This document shows, piece by piece, positions 36,826 through 45,137 of a stretch of DNA of 64,000 bases. Within the stretch, counting starts at the first letter, position 1. Every line of letters begins with the position of its first letter. This stretch comes from JADLHS01 sp020848635 (GTDB taxonomy: Bacteria; Verrucomicrobiota; Verrucomicrobiia; Limisphaerales; JADLHS01). The stretch is taken from the NCBI GenBank assembly GCA_037044975.1, contig JBAOIL010000005.1:248001-312000 (forward strand). The letters run 5' to 3'. The translations under genes were made by a program, and so were the position numbers. A model generated the notes under the pieces. The model was not told where the DNA came from and ran no database searches. It saw nothing but the letters and a program-made list of their open reading frames with translations.

Positions 36826-38229
36826 ATGAAAATAAATTCTCCAGTTTCCCGTAGTGGCCGGTTCGCCAGCGGCCCGGGCGCGGACGTCGCCGCGTTCTCC
36901 GAGTCTATTTCCTTTGACTGGCGGCTCTGGCGGCACGATCTCCTCGGCTCCATGGCGCACGCCACCATGCTGCAAAAGATCGGCGTGCTGACGCGGTCCG
37001 AGGCCAAGGCCATCATTGCCGGGCTGGATCACATCGGGAAAGAAATCGCCGCGGGCAAATTCAAATGGAAACCCGAACTCGAAGACGTTCACATGAACAT
37101 CGAGTCCACCCTCACCGAACGCGTGCCCGCCGGCGCGAAACTCCACACTGCCCGTTCGCGCAACGACCAGGTCGCGCTCGATGTGCGGCTCTGGTTGCGC
37201 GACGAAATCTCCGCGCTGCTCGGCGAGATCGTCGGCCTGCAACGCACGCTCGTGGCCGTCGGGGAACACAACGCCGACGTCATTATCCCCGGCTACACGC
37301 ACCTGCAACGCGCGCAGCCCGTCTATTTCGCGCACCACCTGCTCGCCTACGTCGAGATGCTTGAACGCGATTGCGAACGGCTCTGGGATTGTTACTCGCG
37401 CGTCAACGTGTGCCCGCTCGGCAGCGGTGCGATTGCCGGCTCAACGCTTAAACTCGATCGTGTGCTCGTCGCCAAGTTGCTCGGCTTCGTGGACGCTGAC
37501 GGCAAGGTTCAGCTCACGCAAAATTCCATGGATGCCGTGAGCGACCGCGATTTCGCCATCGAATTCTGCGCTGCCGGCGCGGTGCTCGCCATGCATTTGT
37601 CGCGCCTCGCGGAGGACGTGATTCTCTGGGCCAGCGCGGAGTTCAACTTCATCAAGATCGCCGACGCCTACACCACCGGCTCGTCGCTCATGCCGCAGAA
37701 GAAAAATCCCGACGTGGCTGAGTTGACGCGCGGCAAGACCGGACGCGTGTACGGCAACCTAATGTCCCTGCTCACGCTGCTCAAGGGCCTGCCCATGACC
37801 TACAATCGCGATTTGCAGGAGGACAAGGAACGGCTGTTCGACACCGCCGACACCGTGCGCGCCTGCGTGCGGCTCATGTCCGCCATGCTGCAACACACCA
37901 GCGTGAACTCCTTCTCCTGCCTCGCCGCCGCGAGCGATCCCGCGCTCCTCGCGACCGACCTCGCCGATTACCTCGTGCAAAAAGGCATGCCGTTCCGCAA
38001 AGCCCATCACGTGGTGGGCGCGGTGGTGGCGCGGGCCGAAGGCGAAGGCAAAGCGTTGAACCAACTCACCCTCGCCGACCTGCAATCCGTGGACAAAACC
38101 TTTGGCCGCGACGCGCTGGGCGTGTTCGATCTGACCCGCGCGATGGCCAAACGCAATCTCCCCGGCGCCCCCGGCACGAAGGAAGTGGCGAAGCAGTTGG
38201 AGCGGTGGAGGAAGTTGTTGGACGCGTAG
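36826..38229 (+). CDS. argH: argininosuccinate lyase
   Basis: Last step of arginine synthesis: argininosuccinate to arginine and fumarate. 467 residues, the usual length. Fumarase/aspartase superfamily motifs: HTARSRNDQVA, the catalytic His in PGYTHLQRAQP, and the signature GSSLMPQKKNPDVAEL with the flexible-loop catalytic Ser. The N-terminus SRSGRFASGPGADVAAFSES is typical (in most homologues W-GGRF). Stands alone, with the terminator of the previous gene 160 bp upstream and a convergent accessory gene pair 22 bp downstream. Confidence 0.97.
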   Translation: MKINSPVSRSGRFASGPGADVAAFSESISFDWRLWRHDLLGSMAHATMLQKIGVLTRSEAKAIIAGLDHIGKEIAAGKFKWKPELEDVHMNIESTLTERVPAGAKLHTARSRNDQVALDVRLWLRDEISALLGEIVGLQRTLVAVGEHNADVIIPGYTHLQRAQPVYFAHHLLAYVEMLERDCERLWDCYSRVNVCPLGSGAIAGSTLKLDRVLVAKLLGFVDADGKVQLTQNSMDAVSDRDFAIEFCAAGAVLAMHLSRLAEDVILWASAEFNFIKIADAYTTGSSLMPQKKNPDVAELTRGKTGRVYGNLMSLLTLLKGLPMTYNRDLQEDKERLFDTADTVRACVRLMSAMLQHTSVNSFSCLAAASDPALLATDLADYLVQKGMPFRKAHHVVGAVVARAEGEGKALNQLTLADLQSVDKTFGRDALGVFDLTRAMAKRNLPGAPGTKEVAKQLERWRKLLDA

Positions 38230-38250
38230 AAACCCCACTCGCCACCAAGG

Positions 38251-38835
38251 TCAGAGATTGCGCAAGAATTCCCTGATTGGATCAAATGCAGGATTCTCCC
38301 AAGGCCAATAGCCCTTTTCGGCGGCTTTGCCAATATAGAGGTCAAAATCTTCTTGCGCTGCCATCCACGCACGAAGCTTTGCCTTGGAGGAGAAATCTTT
38401 CCGCTTGGACTTTTGCGTGATGCAATTGAAGTAGTCGTCAACGCAGGGAAACTCTGGACGGTCGCTGACAGAGTTCAAGCATAAGTCTTCGACCATTCCT
38501 TTGCCATCCAGAGGGCCAACAATCAAAATGCCGGTGCGGATTCCGTTCGCCACAAAGCCGCCGTTCTTGTCCGGCCCTTTGAAACCATTTGCGATCAACG
38601 CATCGCGCACACTCTGAAAAGCCGCGCCCCCGTTGTCATCCGCGTCCCGCACTATCCCAACCGCAGTGACAAGATTCCGGGAAAACTCAGGGCGGGTTTG
38701 GACATCGCGAAGAAAGTTGCGGAGCTTGTCCTTCCCTTGGAAGGGCTCGACGTGAATGTCTCCCAAGCCAATCGAGCTGGCTACGCCCGTGATTACGGCT
38801 AAATCATCTCCACCTTCGCAGAAGACGAATTTCAT
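38251..38835 (-). CDS. DUF3226 (TOPRIM-like) protein
   Basis: 194 residues. The N-terminus FVFCEGGDDLAVI gives the TOPRIM-type glutamate (Glu7), and GIVRDADDNG gives the DxD acid pair (Asp64, Asp66); GPLDGKGMVEDLCLNSV is the third conserved block of DUF3226. TOPRIM folds cleave or join nucleic-acid phosphodiesters with a divalent metal. It starts 4 bp after the stop of an AAA ATPase gene, so the two are surely co-expressed. Codon and base composition are visibly AT-richer than argH next door, suggesting acquisition. An ATPase-plus-TOPRIM pair fits nucleic-acid-targeting defence, but no function is established. Confidence 0.8.
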   Translation of the reverse strand: MKFVFCEGGDDLAVITGVASSIGLGDIHVEPFQGKDKLRNFLRDVQTRPEFSRNLVTAVGIVRDADDNGGAAFQSVRDALIANGFKGPDKNGGFVANGIRTGILIVGPLDGKGMVEDLCLNSVSDRPEFPCVDDYFNCITQKSKRKDFSSKAKLRAWMAAQEDFDLYIGKAAEKGYWPWENPAFDPIREFLRNL

Positions 38836-38839
38836 ACAG

Positions 38840-39790
38840 TCATCGCATCTCCCAGTGAAGTTCTTTGGCCGTGCTCAAAGCGTCTTTGTCAATGATTGTG
38901 GCCTTAACATTGTCGTTTACCCGGTCGAGCCGAATTAGATTCAGTTCGTAGCTGGAATCTTCTCGCGCTGCAGCGTCCGCTGCGAGAACACACTCCCAAC
39001 TGTGAGTCGTGGCAAAGATCTGCACTTCCACTTCTTTTGCCGCATTAAAAAGCCCTCGCCAGATCGTGGGAAGCACGCTGTGATGCAATCCGTTTTCGAT
39101 TTCATCGACCAATAAAACTTTCGCTTCCGCAGCAACGATTTCGGAATAGATGTCGAGCAGCCGACTAAAACCTTGCCCGAGTTGTGTCACCGGAATCATC
39201 TCGCTAAGCCCCACGTCAGCGTAAAGCAAGGGCTCGCTCCCGGTTTGAAGTGTTTCAACGGCCTGAAGTCTTGGCTCAATTTTTTGTAGCAATCCTTCGA
39301 CTTGTTTCTTCTTCCGGCGTAGCACCACGCGATTGTAATCAATCGCATCTTGTCTTGGGTTTGTAGGATGAGTTGAAAAAGTGCTTGCTTTGAGAAGCGC
39401 GTTTACGCGTTGCCCTAATGTGTAAAAGGGGATATTGCCAAGCGTGCCTGCATGGTGAAACTGACCCTGCGGCTGGCTTGCCGCTCCCAACCAAACTCCA
39501 AATTGGGACAACCCGTCGAACTTACCTGTGATTTCAACATTGTTCTTAGGGTCTTTATTGTAACAAAGCCATTTCCAGAAATTCTCATTGTGATCGCCAC
39601 TGGCTGTGCGGAACAGGCTAGGGAGATTCCCAGCGCTCCGCGGTGGGTCTGCAAGCAAAAGCGCTAAAGCCTCCAGCAGCCCTGTCTTGCCGGTATTGTT
39701 TTGACCTATGATCAAATTGACACGCTTAAGCGGGCCAACAGTCGTGTCCTTAAAGCCACGGAAATTCTTGAGGTGGACATTCGTCAGCAT
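38840..39790 (-). CDS. OLD-like AAA ATPase (AAA_15/AAA_21)
   Basis: 316 residues, ABC/SMC-type ATPase without a coiled coil. Start MLTNVHLKNFRGFKD is the classic RecF/OLD opening. Walker A GQNNTGKT (29-36), signature-like LGQGFSR (204-210), Walker B KVLLVDEIENG (Asp229, Glu230), and H-loop in FATTHSWE (His263). It lacks a C-terminal TOPRIM domain of its own; the next gene supplies a separate TOPRIM-like protein, so the pair behaves like a split OLD nuclease. Compare PARIS (AAA_15 plus DUF4435): architecture similar, partner family different. Composition is AT-rich relative to neighbours. Confidence 0.88.
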   Translation of the reverse strand: MLTNVHLKNFRGFKDTTVGPLKRVNLIIGQNNTGKTGLLEALALLLADPPRSAGNLPSLFRTASGDHNENFWKWLCYNKDPKNNVEITGKFDGLSQFGVWLGAASQPQGQFHHAGTLGNIPFYTLGQRVNALLKASTFSTHPTNPRQDAIDYNRVVLRRKKKQVEGLLQKIEPRLQAVETLQTGSEPLLYADVGLSEMIPVTQLGQGFSRLLDIYSEIVAAEAKVLLVDEIENGLHHSVLPTIWRGLFNAAKEVEVQIFATTHSWECVLAADAAAREDSSYELNLIRLDRVNDNVKATIIDKDALSTAKELHWEMR

Positions 39791-40516
39791 TGCAACGGCT
39801 GAATACCCGAAGGTTGCGTAACGGGCAAGCCAATCCCGAGACCAGCCAGCCCGTTGTAGCCCAAAATCACGGGCCTACTCCAGCTCCGTCAGCAGCGTAA
39901 TCTCTGTAGCACCACCCGCAACAAAACCCCAAGCCCCGTCCCGCCTTCATTCCCGGCTTCGCTGCGCTCCGACGGGGCAGGCAGGGCGGGCCTGTCCCCG
40001 GACTGAAAGTCCGCAATGTGATAGCCCGGGCTGAAGGCCCGGGAACAATGCCCCAGAACGTTTCAAGGCCTGTAAGGCCGAAACTCGTGCTGGGGTTCTG
40101 GGCGCAGAATTGTTTCGCCCTTTCAGGGCTTGCGGATTTTTCCATTCAACCCGGGGCGTTGCCCCGGGCTATCACATCACGGGCTTTCAGCCCTCCCGAG
40201 CCCGCCGCAATACCATCGCTGCCCGAAGCTTGGTTTCGGGTTGGGCGTCGTTCTACAAATATGTCGCGCCGCTGGTGTTTGGGGAACGGTGTTCCGCAGG
40301 CATCGTCCCAAAGGGACAACCGGAAATTAGCCAGCCACACCGTGGCTGGGAAGCGGCCCGTAAATCGTTGCGTCCTGAAGGGACGCTGGAATCTCCCACC
40401 GTTGGATTTTCCATCGTGCCTCCGGCACAAAATTGCTTTGCTTGATCCACCAGCCCAGCCACTTCGTGGCTGGCTAATTTCCATCGTCGCTTCGCGACCA
40501 TGCTGGCGCGTTCGCT
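39791..40516. other. repeat-filled intergenic region
   Basis: More than 700 bp without a gene between the AAA ATPase start and the serine hydrolase stop. Reading frames here (for example one with PGRCPGL) are by-products of the repeats. Most of the region is the hairpin array listed separately; the first 150 bp show nothing recognisable. Confidence 0.6.
39999..40498. repeat. array of at least 13 short perfect stem-loops
   Basis: Consecutive perfect palindromes of 5-8 bp with loops of 3-6 nt, spaced 10-50 bp apart. Examples: CGGACT/AGTCCG (39999), CCCGGGC/GCCCGGG (40025), GGCCT/AGGCC (40067), GCCCT/AGGGC (40117), CCCGGGGC/GCCCCGGG (40150), GGGCT/AGCCC (40181), GTCCC/GGGAC (40305), CCAGCCAC/GTGGCTGG (40331), GCGTCC/GGACGC (40370), GTGCC/GGCAC (40416), CAGCCAC/GTGGCTG (about 40456), GTCGC/GCGAC (40486). 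Loops are mostly TTC, GAA, AAA or similar. Sequences of this style are dispersed in Verrucomicrobia and Bacteroidetes (recalled). Either strand would give a highly structured RNA. Confidence 0.8.
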
Positions 40517-41809
40517 TTACGGCAGAACTTTCGCGCGAAGGAATTGGCGTGGAGCGTTCGTGGCGGCCAACGGAATTTCCCACATGCCATTCGTGCCGGG
40601 GAACGAGAGGTAATTAGTCCATGCCACCAAATCACCAGAGGCTTCCAACGTGTAACTGCGGCCACGCGCGCCGTGGAGCGTCAGGAGATTTGTATTCGCG
40701 CCGGCAGGTTGGATGGCAAGGTGCGGCGGATGATGGCACGGCGTGTCGTCCACGGCGGTGCGGATGGCGGCTTTGATTTGTTGCACGCCGGGAAACACGT
40801 TTTCCATGAGATTCACGACCATGAAAACACCCGCGACGTTGCGGTCGAGATCGATCCACGGCGCAAATCCAAACGCGCCGCCGCTGCCGATCTGATACGC
40901 GCTGCCGTCGGGGCGCAATTCCTCGCGCCATTCGCCGATGCCGTAGCGCGTGTTGCCGAAACCATACTTGGAATACGGCGAGCATTGGATAAACGCGCCC
41001 GCCGTCTGGTCTTGTTGCATAACATAGACGGCGTTGCTGGAGAGGACGCGGTTCGTGCCCCAGAGACCGTGCTGCAAAAGCATCTGCAGGACGGTGGCGT
41101 ATTCGTAGAGCGTGCTGGAAATGCCGCCGGCGATGCGTGGGTTGGGCGTGTTGCCATAGGTGGTGGCGGTCAGGCCGAGCGGTTGTTTGAGGCGCAGGTA
41201 AAAGAGGTTGGACCACGATTGGCCGGAAGCGACTTCGGCGCACGCGCCGGCGAGTTGCATGGAGAGACCGCCGTAGCAGAACACCGTGCCGGGTGCGGCA
41301 ATGAGATTATTGGTGGCGATGATCTGCGCGGCTTGCTGGAGCGTGATGTCGTCCCGCGTAAGCGCATCGCTGGTTTCGTCGCCGGGCAGACCGGACGTGT
41401 GACTGAACATCTGGCGGATGGTCATCGTGCCTTTCTGCCCGGGGTACTGCGCCGGAAAGTAGCGCGACACCGGATCGTCGAGGTTCATGATGCCATCATC
41501 CACAAGCGACATGATGATCACGGCGCTAAGCCATTTACTGGCGGAAGCGATGAGGCGCAGCGTGTTCGGGTTGAAAGTGCCGGAGTAGAGTTCGTGCAGT
41601 TTCTGGCCATCCTTGAGGATGAGCAGCGAACCGTTAGCGATGCTGTTTTGCGCGAGCGTGTTGGTGAACGCCTGCGTGACGGCGCTCAGGTCATAGATGC
41701 AATTTGCTTGCGGCGGGAAAGAAAGCGAGGATTGCGCGCGTCCGCGCGGGGTTGTGGCCAAGATCAGCAGGGTTGCCACCATCCCGTGCTTAAAAAGATT
41801 GAGCGTCAT
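40517..41809 (-). CDS. beta-lactamase-fold serine hydrolase with C-terminal Fn3-like module
   Basis: 430 residues, exported (signal LFKHGMVATLLILATTPRGR). The class C/penicillin-binding fold shows SASK (Ser-x-x-Lys nucleophile) in IASASKWLSAVI, and HTSGLPG. Family members act as esterases, D-amino peptidases or similar; substrate unknown. The final 60 residues (GARGRSYTLEASGDLVAW onward) are the same C-terminal module as in the beta-sandwich proteins at 2.3 kb and 61 kb. Start 41809 fits the signal peptide. Placed just after the hairpin array. Confidence 0.88.
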   Translation of the reverse strand: MTLNLFKHGMVATLLILATTPRGRAQSSLSFPPQANCIYDLSAVTQAFTNTLAQNSIANGSLLILKDGQKLHELYSGTFNPNTLRLIASASKWLSAVIIMSLVDDGIMNLDDPVSRYFPAQYPGQKGTMTIRQMFSHTSGLPGDETSDALTRDDITLQQAAQIIATNNLIAAPGTVFCYGGLSMQLAGACAEVASGQSWSNLFYLRLKQPLGLTATTYGNTPNPRIAGGISSTLYEYATVLQMLLQHGLWGTNRVLSSNAVYVMQQDQTAGAFIQCSPYSKYGFGNTRYGIGEWREELRPDGSAYQIGSGGAFGFAPWIDLDRNVAGVFMVVNLMENVFPGVQQIKAAIRTAVDDTPCHHPPHLAIQPAGANTNLLTLHGARGRSYTLEASGDLVAWTNYLSFPGTNGMWEIPLAATNAPRQFLRAKVLP

Positions 41810-42004
41810 TATTGTTATTGTAGGAATGGGCCGCGACCATCCGGAGCGCGCCATTGAGATTGTCTCGCCTGAATGAGAGACGCCGTCAACTTGGTAAATG
41901 TTACGCGCTGCAATTGGTGATTTATGCGAGTCTGGGTTTCGTGCCAGCAGTCGTTATCGGGCTTTACTGAGGCGGTTGTTCGGCCAGAATGGCCGGGCCG
42001 AATT

Positions 42005-42670
42005 ATGAAAACCAACATTTGCTCGCTGCTCCGCCGCGCTGGGTTCGCTTTCATCTTGCTCCTGGTCATGACGGGCTGCACTTCCATTTACAATGCCACG
42101 ATGGAGAATGTTTTCGGCTACGAAAAGCGCGAGCTGTTCAAGAAGTCCGTCACGGCGCTCCAGAGCGAGCAGAAGGAGGCGCAGCAGGAATTCAAGGACG
42201 CGCGCACCCGGCTGAAGGAACTGTACGGCTTTCACGGCGGCGAACTGGAATCCGTTTACGGGAAGGTGAAGAGTTCGTACGAACGTTGCGACCGCGAGGC
42301 CAAGGCTGTCCATACGCGCATTGGAGCCATGGAGGACCTCGCCAAATCCATGTTCAGCGAATGGGAAAAGGAACTCCAGCAATACAGTAATCCCAGCCTG
42401 GCCGCCACAAGCCGCGAGCAGTTGCGGCTTACCCAGGAGCGTTATTCGCAGTTGTCCCGGACCGTGCTCGCCGCCGAAGCCTCCATGCAGCCGGTGCTCA
42501 GCCAACTGAAGGACAATGTGCTGTTCCTGAAACACAACTTGAACGCCTCGGCGATCGGGTCGTTGCAAGGCGAAGCCGCGAGCATCCAGAAGCAGATCGA
42601 AGAATTGCTCACGCGCATGAATGCAAGCATCGCGGCGTCGGACAAGTTCATCCAGTCGTTGCCGAAGTAA
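42005..42670 (+). CDS. DUF2959-family coiled-coil lipoprotein
   Basis: 221 residues: lipoprotein signal FAFILLLVMTGC (lipobox Cys), the conserved YNATMENVFGYEKRELFKKS opening, and a helical coiled-coil body throughout. Matches the DUF2959 lipoproteins of unknown role. Expected in the periplasm, membrane-attached. It is followed at 7 bp by the thioesterase gene and then the squalene/phytoene synthase gene, on the same strand. Confidence 0.82.
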   Translation: MKTNICSLLRRAGFAFILLLVMTGCTSIYNATMENVFGYEKRELFKKSVTALQSEQKEAQQEFKDARTRLKELYGFHGGELESVYGKVKSSYERCDREAKAVHTRIGAMEDLAKSMFSEWEKELQQYSNPSLAATSREQLRLTQERYSQLSRTVLAAEASMQPVLSQLKDNVLFLKHNLNASAIGSLQGEAASIQKQIEELLTRMNASIAASDKFIQSLPK

Positions 42671-42677
42671 AGGGGGG

Positions 42678-43073
42678 ATGAAATCCGCTATCAAGATCGG
42701 CACGACGGGAGAGACGACGTTTTTCGTCGAACCGACGCATTGCATCGAGTTCGCCACGGACGGGATGCCCGCCGTGTTAAGCACGCCCAATCTCGTCGGC
42801 ATCCTTGAACGCACCGCGCGCCAGGCCATCGCGCCGTTCCTGGCGGCGGACGAACGCAGCGTGGGGGTGGAGTTGGATCTGCGGCACCTTGCCCCATCGC
42901 CGCTCGGGGCGCGGGTCACGGCGACGGCGCGGGTCATCGGCGTGACGGGGCGCTTCGTGGACTTCCAGATCGAGGCCCGCGACGAACATGAGTTGATCGT
43001 TCGCGGGGTTCACCAGCGCGCCGTGGTGAACGTGGCCGGATTCACCAAGCGCGTGCAGCGCAAGGCGCGTTGA
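42678..43073 (+). CDS. hotdog-fold thioesterase, FlK-like
   Basis: 131 residues. The hotdog pattern shared with fluoroacetyl-CoA thioesterases and related acyl-CoA hydrolases is seen: PAVLSTPNLVGILERTARQA (catalytic-side helix), VGVELDLRHLAPSPLGARVT and VDFQIEARDEHELIVRGVHQR. Catalytic Thr and His in FlK correspond approximately to T36 and the HL of RHLAP. Strong ribosome-binding site AGGGGGG. Located between the lipoprotein and squalene-synthase-like genes, in a tight co-directional run. Substrate not deducible. Confidence 0.85.
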   Translation: MKSAIKIGTTGETTFFVEPTHCIEFATDGMPAVLSTPNLVGILERTARQAIAPFLAADERSVGVELDLRHLAPSPLGARVTATARVIGVTGRFVDFQIEARDEHELIVRGVHQRAVVNVAGFTKRVQRKAR

Positions 43074-43076
43074 GCC

Positions 43077-44075
43077 ATGTCACCGCCCAGCCTGAACCAA
43101 CTTCTCAAGCAAACGTCGCGCTCATTTTATCTGACTTTGCGCGTGTTGCCGCGGGCGGTCCGGCCGCAAATTGGGCTCGCGTATCTGCTCGCCCGCACCA
43201 CGGACACGATTGCCGACACGGAAATCGTGCCGGTGGCGAAGCGATTGCAGGCGCTGCAACAATTGCGGGACCGCATTCTAGGTTCGCAAGACCTCGGGTT
43301 GGATTTCACCGCACTGGCGCAGGAACAGGGCTTGCCCGCCGAACGCTTGCTGCTCGAACGCTGCGATGCGAGCCTCGCGCTCCTGCGGGCGCTCGCGCCG
43401 GCCGACCGGAAACACGTCCGCAGCGTCCTCGTCACCATTATCAGCGGCCAGAGCCTGGACCTGCAACGCTTCGCCGACGCGACGGCGGGCGGGGTTTTCG
43501 CCCTGTCCAATGAGGCGGAGTTGGACGACTACACCTATCGCGTGGCGGGCTGCGTCGGGGAATTCTGGACGCAGATGTGCCGGGCGCATCTGTTTCCCGA
43601 CGCGAACCTGGATGAAGGCAGATTGATCGCGGAGGGGATTCGCTTCGGCAAGGGCCTGCAACTGGTGAACATTCTGCGCGATCTGCCCGCGGACTTGCGC
43701 AAGGGCCGCTGCTATTTGCCGGCGGACAAACTGGCCGCGGTGAATTTGTTGCCGGCGGATTTGCTGGCACCCGCGAGCGAAGTCAAATTGCGACCGCTCT
43801 ACGACCGCTACCTCGATTTCGCCGAAGCTTACCTGGCGGCGGGTTGGTCTTATACGAACACGATTCCCCGCCGCCAAGTCCGCGTCCGCTTGGGGTGCGC
43901 GTGGCCGATTTTGATCGGGCTGGAAACGATCAAACGACTGCGGGCCAAAAGCGTTCTCGACCCCAATGGCCGCATTAAAATCAGCCGTTCCGACGTGCGG
44001 CGCATCCTCTTCCGCTCGGTACTGCGCTACCCCTGCGCCAACGCGTGGCGGCGGCTGGCGCCGTTCCCGGCATGA
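43077..44075 (+). CDS. squalene/phytoene synthase family protein
   Basis: 332 residues. Head-to-head condensation enzyme (two farnesyl or geranylgeranyl diphosphates). The first Asp-rich motif is DTIADTE (in LLARTTDTIADTEIV) and the second is in ILRDLPADLRKGRCYLP; SRSFYLTLRVLPRAVRPQIG is the flap and substrate-entry region. The style is close to eukaryotic-type squalene synthase. It begins 3 bp after the thioesterase stop, so the two are co-translated. No hopanoid cyclase (shc) is in the window; product therefore uncertain. Confidence 0.93.
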   Translation: MSPPSLNQLLKQTSRSFYLTLRVLPRAVRPQIGLAYLLARTTDTIADTEIVPVAKRLQALQQLRDRILGSQDLGLDFTALAQEQGLPAERLLLERCDASLALLRALAPADRKHVRSVLVTIISGQSLDLQRFADATAGGVFALSNEAELDDYTYRVAGCVGEFWTQMCRAHLFPDANLDEGRLIAEGIRFGKGLQLVNILRDLPADLRKGRCYLPADKLAAVNLLPADLLAPASEVKLRPLYDRYLDFAEAYLAAGWSYTNTIPRRQVRVRLGCAWPILIGLETIKRLRAKSVLDPNGRIKISRSDVRRILFRSVLRYPCANAWRRLAPFPA

Positions 44076-44127
44076 TTTTACCGGGAAACCTGTTGCGCCC
44101 ACCGGAGATTTAACGTAGAAAGATTTC

Positions 44128-44835
44128 ATGCAGAGCACAAAATTTCTTCTTGTCATCGGCTTGGTGGCCACGCTCGTGTCGGCAGCGCTCACGGGTGCCG
44201 CGCGCGACACCGAGGAACAGATCAAAGCCCGTGAAGCGCTCCGGCAAAAAATGGCGGAGTTGAACGGCCAACCCGCCCCCCCGCCCGCCCCGGCGAAACC
44301 CGCGGCGCCCGCCGCCCCATCCCAGCCGGTCGCCCCTGTGGCGGCACCCCAAAAGCCTGCCCCAGCTGTGGCGGTCGCCCCAGCGACCGCCCCGGCGCCA
44401 GCCGTGATCATTCCCGGCGATTCACGATTCGCGCCGGTGCCGGTGCCGGTAGAAGACGCGAACGCCAGCCAGCTCCGCGGAGCTTTGCGGCAGGAATTGG
44501 CGGGCTTTGAAAGCGATCCCAACGGCGCCAACTTTCCACCAGTCCCCACTGCGGTGGACAATCCGAACGCGAGCCAGCTCCGCAGTGCCTTGCGGCAGGA
44601 GATGGCGGTCCTTGAACGCACCGCCCCCGTGGCCGCGAAGCCCACAAGATATGACCGCAACGCGGGGTACGCCGCTCCAATTGTTGCGACCCCGCTGGTG
44701 ATGGAAGCCCCGTTACCGCCGTTATCCGGCTCCAAAGTCACGCGCCTCGCGGATTTGCTGCAACGCTACAATGCGGATTTGATTACGCCCAAGGACTACC
44801 ACACGCAACGGGCGGCGATCCTCGCCGAGCCATAA
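44128..44835 (+). CDS. exported Pro/Ala-rich protein with duplicated motif and SHOCT-like C-terminus
   Basis: 235 residues. Signal peptide (LLVIGLVATLVSAALTG), then KAREALRQKMAELNGQPA, a Pro/Ala-rich linker of about 55 residues, and two copies of a 26-residue unit (NASQLRGALRQELAGFES; NASQLRSALRQEMAVLER). The end, SKVTRLADLLQRYNADLITP followed by KDYHTQR, resembles the SHOCT oligomerisation motif. No function known. Likely periplasmic. Confidence 0.7.
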   Translation: MQSTKFLLVIGLVATLVSAALTGAARDTEEQIKAREALRQKMAELNGQPAPPPAPAKPAAPAAPSQPVAPVAAPQKPAPAVAVAPATAPAPAVIIPGDSRFAPVPVPVEDANASQLRGALRQELAGFESDPNGANFPPVPTAVDNPNASQLRSALRQEMAVLERTAPVAAKPTRYDRNAGYAAPIVATPLVMEAPLPPLSGSKVTRLADLLQRYNADLITPKDYHTQRAAILAEP

Positions 44836-45137
44836 ATCCGGGTTAGCGCGGTCATCGCGGCGCGTTGCGGGACGCTTTTCGTTCCGAAACTGCTTGCATT
44901 CCACTGTTGGATCATTAGGCTTCACCCTGCCTGAACGCCGCGTGTGCGGACGTTCTTTGAGGCTGAGAAACAACAGTTAACAAGCAACCTAACCTCAGCG
45001 CCGAAGTTATTCGGTGTTGGCCCCGCAAGATCGGGGTAAACCTCCGTTGCCCCGCAACGTCGGTCCGTTAGGCAATGGAGCTTCGCCGGGGGCTTTTCGC
45101 CCCGACCTAGCCCCACCGTTCCGTTCACAGGAAAATT
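44836..45137 (+). promoter_or_regulatory. rpsA upstream region with structured leader
   Basis: 302 bp with no gene. Close to rpsA it contains CCCCG/CGGGG (about 45030), GTTGC/GCAAC (about 45048) and a GGGGGC/GCCCC hairpin (about 45098), then CAGGAAAATT before the ATG. Ribosomal-protein leaders are often folded for feedback control, but for S1 this is only an inference here. Confidence 0.4.

Noticed and set aside
39999..40498. Hairpin array considered as a CRISPR array
   Set aside because: No identical repeat with unique spacers of constant length; the palindromes differ from each other and no cas gene is present.
40018..40617. Open frames within the hairpin array (for example with PGRCPGL)
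   Set aside because: These frames arise from GC-rich palindromes and lack start context and protein-like composition; I recall such translations as frequent database artefacts.
40544..41857. Long open frame antisense to the serine hydrolase gene (about 437 codons)
   Set aside because: It is a shadow of the high-GC gene on the minus strand; composition is Arg/Ala/Gly/Val-rich without any recognisable motif, while the minus strand has a signal peptide and SASK.
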